Source: Paraglaciecola polaris LMG 21857 (GTDB taxonomy: Bacteria > Pseudomonadota > Gammaproteobacteria > Enterobacterales > Alteromonadaceae). Taken from it: 39,649 nt of DNA. Of this stretch, positions 25,667-33,741 are shown piece after piece. The number at the start of each line of letters is the position of its first letter. Positions within the stretch are counted from its first letter, which is position 1. The position numbers and the translations under genes were made by a program. The stretch spans positions 1 through 39,649 of the forward strand of contig NZ_BAER01000087.1 of the NCBI RefSeq assembly GCF_000315055.1, given 5' to 3'. Below the pieces are notes generated by a model that did not search any database, had not been told where the DNA came from, and saw only the letters and a list, made by a program, of their open reading frames with translations.

Positions 25667-27178
25667 TTAATTCGCAGAATCAATTTCTTGATGCACTTTT
25701 TGCAGGGCTTTAGGGAAAGGTGTTGCGTCATGCATGCCTTTTGGTAGCGAAGCAACACCTTGCAGGGCTGCGGCTAAAGAAGGGTAGTGTTTGTGGTAAA
25801 GCAACACGTACCAGTCCTTATTGTAACGTTTCGTTTGATATACCCAAACATCTTGCTGGATGTTGTTAGCGCGCAGATAGTTGTCGATGGCGTCGCGCAT
25901 GCTGAAACCGATAATCTGTAACACATATCCTGCATCGGGTAGGGCTAAAATTTCTGCTTCATCAAAGAGGTAAGTAGGCAATTTTTCTGCTTTCGCTATT
26001 TCTTTAGGTGGTTTATTCCCATTTACTGCAACAGGAAGAGGAACCTCTGTTGGCACATCTGCGGCAACCGGTTTGCGCAAGCTGCCTGTTTGCACATTGT
26101 TATTTTCCGGCGCGGCATCATGCAGTGACTGAATATCTGCATTTTTTCGTGTTTGTGCATCATCTATGCGCTTACTTTCACTCATCCAATTGGATACTAG
26201 AGCATCACCTTGAGTAGCGGCAGGCGCAGGCGTATCAGCGTCTACTGAGGCTAGAGGAGCCATTGAAGTCGAGCTAATATCATCTGCTGTATTGTTGTCG
26301 CGTTCGGAATTACCCTTTGATACACCTGTCGTGCTGACCTGATCATCCTGAGGTCTAGTATCAGTATTCTTGTCAGTGTCTTTGCTGGGATCCGCCGCTG
26401 AACTTGACCTAGGGTGGATAGGGTCGGTTTCAGTCGTTAATTCACTATCAACTTCACCGTCTAAAAGCTCGGGATATTGGGAAAGTAATATCCCAGCAAA
26501 TAGAGCAAAAAATAACAGCCCGATAACCGGAATAAACCAAGGGCGCTGCATGACACTAGGCGCTTGTGTTAGGGGGACGTGATTGCGCTGTTCAATACGC
26601 TGAGCAAAAGCTTGGCGTTTGTTAGCAATCAACTGCTCCAATTCGCTGCCAGATACATCAGACGGGTGCTCAGTTGACGCACCAGCATCAACTACTATGA
26701 CGTTATTTTTATTGTCTTTTCCGAGAATTTGGTATGTTTGGTTAACCCATTGTGGCTGAGCAAAAACAAGCACATTGATTTGGCGTTCGCTGCCCGCGTG
26801 CAAGGTTAGGATCAACTGCTGCAAGTCTTCCAGCATGCTGGGGGACAGCTGCTCACCTTTAGAAATACAGATGAGCAAACCTTGGGATTGCCCTGACTCT
26901 ATTTGTCCGATACTAGGAGCTAACAGCTGGGCTAAGGGGAGGTTACCTGATCTAGGGGCTAATTTACTTGATAGTTGTTGGGTTAGCTGCTGACGAAAGT
27001 CGTCTAGCATCATGCTTGGCTTAACGGTTAACACGGCCACTTCGTCATTTTCATTTTGTTCAGATAATAGTGCGTCTACGCATGTTGACACGCTGAAATC
27101 GGGCTCAGATTTAATTAAAATGAGTCCCGATGAATATTGAATTAAATGATTAAGGCGTTTGTGCAGTTCGCTTTGCAA
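25667..27178 (-). CDS. damX: DamX-like SPOR-domain cell division protein
   Basis: The 503-residue protein has a cytoplasmic N-terminal domain (about 1-170) resembling an AAA/ExeA-type fold but with no recognisable Walker-A P-loop, one transmembrane helix (about 213-233), a long low-complexity acidic periplasmic linker (about 245-400) and a C-terminal SPOR domain (about 420-495; Y-V-L-Q-I-I-G-F and D-W-Y-V-L-L-Y). SPOR domains bind denuded peptidoglycan glycan strands at the septum, so the protein should localise to the division site. It lies 30 bp after aroB and before dam, the usual damX position. Confidence 0.88.
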   Translation of the reverse strand: MQSELHKRLNHLIQYSSGLILIKSEPDFSVSTCVDALLSEQNENDEVAVLTVKPSMMLDDFRQQLTQQLSSKLAPRSGNLPLAQLLAPSIGQIESGQSQGLLICISKGEQLSPSMLEDLQQLILTLHAGSERQINVLVFAQPQWVNQTYQILGKDNKNNVIVVDAGASTEHPSDVSGSELEQLIANKRQAFAQRIEQRNHVPLTQAPSVMQRPWFIPVIGLLFFALFAGILLSQYPELLDGEVDSELTTETDPIHPRSSSAADPSKDTDKNTDTRPQDDQVSTTGVSKGNSERDNNTADDISSTSMAPLASVDADTPAPAATQGDALVSNWMSESKRIDDAQTRKNADIQSLHDAAPENNNVQTGSLRKPVAADVPTEVPLPVAVNGNKPPKEIAKAEKLPTYLFDEAEILALPDAGYVLQIIGFSMRDAIDNYLRANNIQQDVWVYQTKRYNKDWYVLLYHKHYPSLAAALQGVASLPKGMHDATPFPKALQKVHQEIDSAN

Positions 27179-27208
27179 AGATGTTTACTCAAATAGTTTA
27201 ATCAACGA

Positions 27209-28276
27209 CTAGTTTAATAAAGCCGTCAGTAAGGTTTCATCTAAGTCGGACGTGACGACGGCTTCACCAATGGCGGTCGGCAGAATATAATTTAGCTTAC
27301 CCGCCTGAACCTTTTTGTCGTGTACCATGTGTTGCATGAAGGTAGCGTAATTCATGTCTGCTGGTGGCGCGATAGGCAGCGAGAATGCCTGCAATAAGGT
27401 TACAATGCGCTGAACTTGAACGTCAGTCATCCAGCCTTTCATTTGCCCAGCTTTTGCCGCTAAGACCATACCGGCTGCAACCGCTTCACCGTGTAACCAA
27501 TTACCGTAGCCTTGCTCTGCTTCTATGGCGTGGCCAAAAGTGTGTCCGAGGTTAAGCAAAGCGCGCAAGCCAGCTTCACGCTCATCTATGGCTACAATCT
27601 CTGCTTTGATTTCACAGCAGCGCGCAATGGCATATTGTAAGGTCTCAACATTTTGGGCTATCAATTGCGCGCTATTTTGCTCTAACCAACTGAAAAATGC
27701 TTGGTCGTATATGATCCCGTATTTAATCACTTCGGCCATGCCAGCGGAAAATTCCTTAGGTGGCAGGGTCTTTAGGGTCGTGGTATCGATAAAAACGGCT
27801 TTTGGCTGATAAAACGCACCAATCATGTTTTTACCTAAAGGGTGATTTACTGCCGTTTTACCGCCTACGGAGGAATCGACTTGAGATAACAAAGTGGTAG
27901 GGATTTGGATAAATGGCATGCCACGTTGAAAACTGGCAGCAACAAAACCGGTTAAATCACCAATAACACCGCCGCCGAGAGCGATTAAGGTTGTATCTCG
28001 GGCTGCAGACATACTCAGCAGTTGCGAAATAACGTGTTCAAAGCTAGCAAGGTTCTTGTGTTGTTCGCCATCGGCAATCACGATTTTTTGTATCTCAATG
28101 GTCGGCAAGCTATCGATGATAATTTGACTATAAAGAGGGTCAACGACGTCGTTGGTGACCAATACGGCTTTATCAGTTTTGATAAAATCGGCCAGTTGAT
28201 TGCTTTGAGTAAGCAAACTCGGCTGAATAAAAATGGGGTAGCTACGCTCACCCAACTTCACTGTTAATGTTGTCAT
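27209..28276 (-). CDS. aroB: 3-Dehydroquinate synthase
   Basis: The 355-residue enzyme converts DAHP to 3-dehydroquinate, the second step of the shikimate pathway. NAD-binding G-G-G-V-I-G-D-L-T-G is at 101-110. The Zn ligands are E182 (M-A-E-V-I-K-Y-G), H245 (L-N-L-G-H-T-F-G-H-A-I-E) and H262. It begins 33 bp after aroK, and both are likely expressed from the long pil-aro-dam transcription unit. Confidence 0.97.
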   Translation of the reverse strand: MTTLTVKLGERSYPIFIQPSLLTQSNQLADFIKTDKAVLVTNDVVDPLYSQIIIDSLPTIEIQKIVIADGEQHKNLASFEHVISQLLSMSAARDTTLIALGGGVIGDLTGFVAASFQRGMPFIQIPTTLLSQVDSSVGGKTAVNHPLGKNMIGAFYQPKAVFIDTTTLKTLPPKEFSAGMAEVIKYGIIYDQAFFSWLEQNSAQLIAQNVETLQYAIARCCEIKAEIVAIDEREAGLRALLNLGHTFGHAIEAEQGYGNWLHGEAVAAGMVLAAKAGQMKGWMTDVQVQRIVTLLQAFSLPIAPPADMNYATFMQHMVHDKKVQAGKLNYILPTAIGEAVVTSDLDETLLTALLN

Positions 28277-28309
28277 AAGCGCAGCCCTTTCGAGATAATA
28301 TTTTAGCTA

Positions 28310-28825
28310 TTACTGATTGATTTTCTCAATGATCTGATTGGCAACGGCGCGGGCGCTTTGCTCATCAGTATCTACAATGTAGTCAGCAGCATCTTCGTAC
28401 ATTGGGTTGCGTTCTTCTGCAAGTCTACGCAAAACAGTTTCTGGATCGTCTTTTTGTAATAATGGACGACGTTTATCACGTTGGGTGCGAGCGACTTGTT
28501 TGTCGATGGTGGTTTGTAAGTAAACGACAATGCCTCTCGCTGATAAGCGATTACGAACAGCTTTGCTGACCACAGAACCACCGCCTGTTGCCAAAACAAT
28601 GCCTTGCTTGTCGGTTAAATCGTTGATGACGGTTTCTTCACGAGCGCGAAAGCCTTCTTCACCCTCTAAATCAAAGATCCAAGCGATATCTGCGCCAGTG
28701 CGCTTTTCAATCTCTTGATCTGAATCATAAAATTCTAAATGAAGTTCGTCTGCGAGGTGTCTGCCAATCGTGCTTTTACCAGCACCCATCGGACCTATTA
28801 AAAAAATATTACGTTTTTCAGCCAT
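28310..28825 (-). CDS. aroK: Shikimate kinase I
   Basis: P-loop kinase of 171 residues phosphorylating shikimate. Walker A is G-P-M-G-A-G-K-S-T (11-19), the shikimate-binding aspartate lies in Y-D-S-D-Q-E-I-E, and the G-G-G-S-V loop and the lid R-x-K-R-R-P-L-L are present. It is the usual AroK size and stands before aroB in the classical order. A 236-bp spacer separates it from pilQ, in which no gene or clear terminator is seen. Confidence 0.97.
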   Translation of the reverse strand: MAEKRNIFLIGPMGAGKSTIGRHLADELHLEFYDSDQEIEKRTGADIAWIFDLEGEEGFRAREETVINDLTDKQGIVLATGGGSVVSKAVRNRLSARGIVVYLQTTIDKQVARTQRDKRRPLLQKDDPETVLRRLAEERNPMYEDAADYIVDTDEQSARAVANQIIEKINQ

Positions 28826-29061
28826 TTTTGCTTATTTCACAATTCTGTTTATTTCGGGGGTAGAAAACTATTATCGCGGCTACCCTTAAATGGATTAACC
28901 TGACCTCGTTGAAATTTCGAGAGCGGGATTATCTCAGCTTTACCCTGAAATTTGCAAGCTTTGTTAAGTCTAGGTGAAATTTAAATGCCCAGCACCTGTT
29001 ATCTGCCAAATATACTATTATACCGTGAGTCGCTTCTGCGCCTTATATAGCGCACCTTACC

Positions 29062-30804
29062 CTATTGCGCAGCGGCATTATCGAGTAATATTTTAGGGGT
29101 GACAAAAATCAACAATTCTCGTTTTTCGTTGACCATTTGGGTGCTTTTAAACAGGTGACCGAAGAAAGGGATGTCTCCAAGCAGTGGGATTTGGGTTACA
29201 TCGTCGGTGCGAGTCTGCTGAAAAATACCGCCTAAGACGATCGTTTCGCCATTATTTACCAAAACCTGAGTACTGATTTCTTGGGTATCAATGGCTACCG
29301 CCAGTCCAGTTGATGTGTTGACCGTATCACCTCGGGTATCTTGAGTAACCACCAAATCTAAAATTATCCTATGGTCAGGGGTAATATGCGGCGTCACTTT
29401 TAAACTTAGCACTGCTTTCTTGAATTCAACTGATGTGGCGCCGCTAGAGGTGGATTGCACATACGGGATTTCGGTACCTTGCTCGATATAGGCTTCGCGC
29501 TGATTAGCTACGGTTATACGCGGACTGGCAATCACTTCACCTTTGTTTTCAGATTCAAGCGCCGATAGCTCTAAATCCAAAATGGTACCGTCTACCAAAC
29601 GTGCCACTTGAATACCTATACTGCCAGCGGCACCCGTGACCGGAAGATTCACATTCATTCGGTTGTCCAGTGAGGGCACAACGCCACTGCCTAGCGTATC
29701 TGCGCCTTCTAACGAGCCCGATATAGTGCTGTTGCCAGACTTGTTACTTAAACCCCAGCGCACACCTAATTGTTCGTCTACGTTGTCACGTACAGTGACC
29801 ATTCTAGATTCGATGAGTACCTGTTTTACCGGAATATCCAATGCGCTAATGAGCATACGCGCTTCATCGATAGACAATTGTGTATCTCTTAGCAGCACGG
29901 TATTCGTGCGTTCGTCTACTGCTACACTGCCCCTGGGGCTTAATATACTGCTCTCAGCGTTTTTTAAAATGCTGGCAATTTCTTTGGCTTTGGCATAATT
30001 GATTTGTAAATTTGCCGAGATGAGAGGGGCGAGTTGAGCAACTTGCTGGCGATTCTGTAATTGTTGGGTTTCGCGTGATGCGAGTTCTTCTGAGGGGGCA
30101 ATTAACAAGATATTGCCTTCTAAACGCTTATCTAGGCCGCGTATTTTTAAGATCATGTCCAAAGCTTGATCCCACGGTACGCCACTTAAACTAACGGTCA
30201 CGTTACCGCGTACGGTATCTGTGGTGACTAAATTGAAACCATTTACTTGAGCAATAATTTGCAACACATTGCGTACCGGCACGTCTTGAAAGTCTAGGGA
30301 TATGGGATCACCGTTATACACACTTGCATTTTGTGCTTGTTCTGTGGATTGAGGCTTAACCGTTAATACTAGCTGATTTTCATTTCTGTTATGGGTAAAC
30401 ACCACATCTTCTAATAGATTGAATTCTAAAACGCTGGCCCCTTTTCTTGAAAACGTTTCGATTTCTGCAATGGGCGTGGCAAACTCAGCCACGTTTAAAG
30501 TGAAAAGCTGATCCTGCGCCAGCTTAGTATCCGGCAGCGTTAGAGTTAATTGTTGCTTAGAGGCGATTAATTGCGGCGTAATCCGGTTGTTGTCAAAGGT
30601 TAAGGTGGCCACACCGTAACCTTCATTGGAGCGGGTGAATTGAATGTCTACAAGTTGATTATTGGTGAGCTCGTTAAGCGCAGCAATAGGGTCGACCAGT
30701 AGGGGTTCATCTTGCGCCATAGTAGGCAGATGCCAAGACACGCACAATAAGACAATTAAACTAATGAGCATCTTAGGTAAAAGTGGTAATTGGCGGTCAG
30801 CCAT
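29062..30804 (-). CDS. pilQ: Type IV pilus secretin PilQ
   Basis: Outer-membrane secretin through which the type IV pilus (or incoming DNA) passes. From the chosen start it has 580 residues: a signal peptide (1-31), an AMIN domain (about 40-140), an STN domain (D-V-P-V-R-N-V-L-Q-I-I-A, about 170-235), secretin N-domain (about 265-330) and the secretin core (about 365-575; V-L-I-E-S-R-M-V-T-V, G-E-T-I-V-L-G-G-I-F). A single AMIN domain makes it shorter than Pseudomonas PilQ. I use the ATG at 30804 because AGGAG lies just upstream and a signal peptide begins there; the ATG at 30870 would lie deep inside pilP. It overlaps pilP by 8 bp. Confidence 0.95.
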   Translation of the reverse strand: MADRQLPLLPKMLISLIVLLCVSWHLPTMAQDEPLLVDPIAALNELTNNQLVDIQFTRSNEGYGVATLTFDNNRITPQLIASKQQLTLTLPDTKLAQDQLFTLNVAEFATPIAEIETFSRKGASVLEFNLLEDVVFTHNRNENQLVLTVKPQSTEQAQNASVYNGDPISLDFQDVPVRNVLQIIAQVNGFNLVTTDTVRGNVTVSLSGVPWDQALDMILKIRGLDKRLEGNILLIAPSEELASRETQQLQNRQQVAQLAPLISANLQINYAKAKEIASILKNAESSILSPRGSVAVDERTNTVLLRDTQLSIDEARMLISALDIPVKQVLIESRMVTVRDNVDEQLGVRWGLSNKSGNSTISGSLEGADTLGSGVVPSLDNRMNVNLPVTGAAGSIGIQVARLVDGTILDLELSALESENKGEVIASPRITVANQREAYIEQGTEIPYVQSTSSGATSVEFKKAVLSLKVTPHITPDHRIILDLVVTQDTRGDTVNTSTGLAVAIDTQEISTQVLVNNGETIVLGGIFQQTRTDDVTQIPLLGDIPFFGHLFKSTQMVNEKRELLIFVTPKILLDNAAAQ

Positions 30805-31330
30805 TATTCTCTCCTGCATTGTCTTGCATGGACAAGGTTGCTTGTTTTTGCTGCCAGCAACCCGTGCCATCAGGCAACATTTCTGTGTAGGTGATTTGTC
30901 CTTCTTTTATGGCGGTAATGCGACCATAAAATAGTCCAAGATAATCTCCAACCGTGGCGCGATATAAACGGCCATCGTTTGTTTGGATAAGAGCCCAACT
31001 TTGTTGATTTTTTTTAATGTTGCCAATAAATGCCATGGCGTCAATGCCATGATGTTCCAGTGGTTGTTTTACGTGTGCCACATTCGGTTGAGGGCAGCTA
31101 GGTGTGGCCGGTGTCGTTTCAGCTTGTGGGGCATTTTTCAAGCGCTGAAAAGGGCTGCGACGTTCATTCGCGGCATAAGTGAAGGCCGGGGAAGTGGTAA
31201 ATTCAGGGTACGGCTCAATGTTAACTGGGGTATTGGTTTTTACTTCGGCAATATAGCTATCTAGATCTTGTTTTTGCTCAGAGCATGCGCTGAGTAAAGC
31301 AAGAAGTAGCAGTAACATCAGGGCTCTCAT
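30797..31330 (-). CDS. pilP: Type IV pilus assembly lipoprotein PilP
   Basis: The 177-residue lipoprotein has a lipobox L-L-S-A-C with the lipidated C16. The C-terminal domain (about 70-170; A-L-I-Q-T-N-D-G-R-L-Y-R-A-T-V-G-D-Y-L-G, then G-R-I-T-A-I) is the beta fold that links PilN/PilO at the inner membrane to PilQ. It overlaps pilO by 4 bp and pilQ by 8 bp, indicating coupled translation. Confidence 0.95.
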   Translation of the reverse strand: MRALMLLLLLALLSACSEQKQDLDSYIAEVKTNTPVNIEPYPEFTTSPAFTYAANERRSPFQRLKNAPQAETTPATPSCPQPNVAHVKQPLEHHGIDAMAFIGNIKKNQQSWALIQTNDGRLYRATVGDYLGLFYGRITAIKEGQITYTEMLPDGTGCWQQKQATLSMQDNAGENNG

Positions 31331-31938
31331 TTCACCGGATCCGTATTCGAGTCGGTAAACTCTGCCCGATAGGTTTTGGCGGCCAACTTAAGTTTAAGAT
31401 TCGACAGTTCTTGGCTCACTTCAAAGTCGTGCACAGTCACAATACGCGGTAATGCGGCGATATCCGATACAAACTTGCCAAAAGCATGATAATTACCCGT
31501 GACTTCAATTTGAATCGGCAGCTCAGTATAAAATTCTTTTGGTACTTCTTTTTGCCAATTGAGTAATTTAAAGGTTAATCCTGCGGATGTCCCCACGAAG
31601 GTAATATCGTCAAGTAAGCCAGGTGTTTCATTACTAGTGGGTAGGGATTTTAGCATTGACGAAAAGTCGTTTTCCAGCCGAGTTAATTGTTCTTGGTAAG
31701 CAGGTAGGTTAACGGCAATATTGTATTTACCTTGATAATTTTGCTTTAAATCGACCTCTTGTAATTGGGCTTTTTCGAGCAAAGGTAGTTTGTCTTTTAC
31801 TAACGTATAATAACCACCAATCAACGCCAAAATCGCTACGAATAACGTCACAATCGTTTTGACTTCAAATGGCCAAATGGCAACCTGGTCGAAGTCTAGC
31901 TCATTGAGCTCTTTAAGTTTGTTAAAATCAAATTTCAT
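31327..31938 (-). CDS. pilO: Type IV pilus inner-membrane protein PilO
   Basis: The 203-residue protein has a cytoplasmic start, one transmembrane helix (about 28-46), a coiled-coil segment (about 50-95) and a ferredoxin-like periplasmic domain. It pairs with PilN and contacts PilP in the pilus alignment complex. Typical stretches are D-L-K-Q-N-Y-Q-x-K, then S-L-P-T-S-N-E-T-P-G-L-L-D-D-I and E-V-T-G-N-Y-H-A-F-G-K-F-V. Its start overlaps the pilN stop by 4 bp. Confidence 0.95.
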   Translation of the reverse strand: MKFDFNKLKELNELDFDQVAIWPFEVKTIVTLFVAILALIGGYYTLVKDKLPLLEKAQLQEVDLKQNYQGKYNIAVNLPAYQEQLTRLENDFSSMLKSLPTSNETPGLLDDITFVGTSAGLTFKLLNWQKEVPKEFYTELPIQIEVTGNYHAFGKFVSDIAALPRIVTVHDFEVSQELSNLKLKLAAKTYRAEFTDSNTDPVK

Positions 31939-32519
31939 TTATTTTTCTCCCCCTGATGCACATTGAAATCAGGGGCGACAGCGGGGCTGATATTAAATTT
32001 GAGCTTAAACTCGCTGACGGCATCTGCGGCGGTAGTATCGGCGACAATAGAAGACAGCTCTGCATCATTAAAAACGGCAGAATTAGCTAAATTGCGCATG
32101 AAATTGGCTAATCGATTATTTGAGTCACTCACACCGTCTACCTCTACTCGATTGACCGTGCGAGAAAATCGCCTAAAAGACACGCCAGGGGGAACGACTC
32201 GGGCTAATTCATCAAGTACGATAGGTGCCGCATTGCGGCTGACCTCAAGCTGTTCAATAAGCGTCATGCGCTGTTCAATCGCTTCCTTACTTTGTCTAAT
32301 ATCTTTAATTTTGCCGATTTGCGCATCGATTTTTACCAATTCTTGAGTGAGAAACTGATTGCGATTTTCTTGGATCGCAATGACCTGATCCATCCCTTTG
32401 CTAATTGCGAACATCAACAGCACCATAGATACGCCTATGCCAACAAGCAGGGTCAAATAGTTCTTCTTTTGTTGTTGGCGTTGCGCCTCTCTCCAAGGCA
32501 GAAGGTTTATATGTGGCAA
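31935..32519 (-). CDS. pilN: Type IV pilus inner-membrane protein PilN
   Basis: The 194-residue protein begins with the PilM-binding motif (I-N-L-L-P-W-R, residues 4-10). One transmembrane helix (about 23-42), a coiled coil (about 45-95) and a periplasmic domain (about 100-185; P-P-G-V-S-F-R-R-F) follow. It recruits cytoplasmic PilM and heterodimerises with PilO. It overlaps pilM by 13 bp and pilO by 4 bp. Confidence 0.95.
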   Translation of the reverse strand: MPHINLLPWREAQRQQQKKNYLTLLVGIGVSMVLLMFAISKGMDQVIAIQENRNQFLTQELVKIDAQIGKIKDIRQSKEAIEQRMTLIEQLEVSRNAAPIVLDELARVVPPGVSFRRFSRTVNRVEVDGVSDSNNRLANFMRNLANSAVFNDAELSSIVADTTAADAVSEFKLKFNISPAVAPDFNVHQGEKNK

Positions 32520-33604
32520 GGTGAAAAACTCCTAAATGCAAGCCCAGCGGCAATGGCAAAATTTGCCCCATGGGATGCAATTAGCCCAGCGCCTTTTTCA
32601 TCACTTTGCATATTAAGCAAGGGATTAAAAGCCGTTACCTTTATGCCCAGCTCCTGACTCATATCGGCTATCAGTGAGGTAAAGGGACCGATGGCACCAC
32701 AAAGTAAAAGCTGTTGTGGTGAGGCATGATGGGTTGAACTTACATACATCTGAATCGCGCGGGTTATATGTTGCAACAGATTAGCTTGAAACAGCATATA
32801 ACAATCACGCTGCCAGCTGTCAGGTAAGGTGTTGCTAGTGAGCTGCTGATCATACTGTACCCGCGATAAGTTGAAATTAGCGCAACTGTCTTGGGTTAAT
32901 GCATCTAATCCAAAATTGTGTTCTTTGGTATAAAGTACCTTACCGTTTGTTACCGCGCAAAATTGCAGCTGAGATGCACCAATGTTGATACAGCATTGAA
33001 TTGAATCTTCCTGAGCTGTGTCACTTGGGTCGCTTAGCGCATCCTGCTGTGAAGAAAAATGGATAACAGCATTGGCGAGGGCATAAAGCTCTACATCACT
33101 AATTTTAGGTTCAAATCCTACTTCATTGAGCAAGGTCAGGCGGGAGTCGAGCATATCTTTGTGTACAGCACTGACCAGTACTTCAACTTTTCCTAGATAA
33201 CTCGGGCTTGGCCCTAAGCGTTCAAAGTCCAAATAAATCTCTTCCAATGGATAGGGAAGCAGACTATCCGCTTCAAGTTCAATTTGGCTTTCAAGTTCAA
33301 CGTCGGTTAAATCACTGTCCATATAAGCAAGCTTGTTGATCACGGCAGGCCCAGATACGGCGATAACTACCTGCTTGGCTTTGCTTTTCAAATTGAGTTT
33401 AATTTTTTTGAGTGCTTGGCTGAGTGCTTCATAATCTTTTACTTCACGCTCAGCAAACGCGTTACCATTTATTGGCTCGCAAGCAATGGCCAGCACACTC
33501 ACTTGCTGTTTATTTTTCTCGAGCAAAATAGCCTTCACATAGCGTGTGCCTATGTCGAGACCAATGAGATGCTGTGCTTTTTTAGCCAATAGTTTGTTAA
33601 ACAC
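32507..33604 (-). CDS. pilM: Type IV pilus assembly ATPase-like protein PilM
   Basis: Actin-like cytoplasmic protein of 365 residues. The phosphate-1 motif is G-L-D-I-G-T-R-Y-V-K near residues 15-24, and further actin-fold elements are C-I-N-I-G-A-S-Q-L-Q-F and L-L-C-G-A-I-G-P-F. It binds the PilN N-terminal tail and connects the platform to the pilus motor. It is the first gene of pilMNOPQ, divergent from mrcA with 137 bp between them, as is usual in this group. Confidence 0.95.
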   Translation of the reverse strand: MFNKLLAKKAQHLIGLDIGTRYVKAILLEKNKQQVSVLAIACEPINGNAFAEREVKDYEALSQALKKIKLNLKSKAKQVVIAVSGPAVINKLAYMDSDLTDVELESQIELEADSLLPYPLEEIYLDFERLGPSPSYLGKVEVLVSAVHKDMLDSRLTLLNEVGFEPKISDVELYALANAVIHFSSQQDALSDPSDTAQEDSIQCCINIGASQLQFCAVTNGKVLYTKEHNFGLDALTQDSCANFNLSRVQYDQQLTSNTLPDSWQRDCYMLFQANLLQHITRAIQMYVSSTHHASPQQLLLCGAIGPFTSLIADMSQELGIKVTAFNPLLNMQSDEKGAGLIASHGANFAIAAGLAFRSFSPCHI

Positions 33605-33741
33605 TTAAGGTTCCGATGCAAATATACAAAACGGGATGTTAGTATTATTGCTTAATTTTTAATTATTTATGGTTCTTATAACGGTACTTAGGTATAAAAT
33701 ATGAGTCATTTATTGCAACTTGTCTTGGTAATATTGTTTTC
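33605..33741. promoter_or_regulatory. Divergent promoter region pilM / mrcA
   Basis: A+T-rich 137-bp spacer that must carry both promoters. A TATAAAAT element at about 33692-33699 is a plausible -10 for mrcA. No operator was recognised. Confidence 0.4.
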
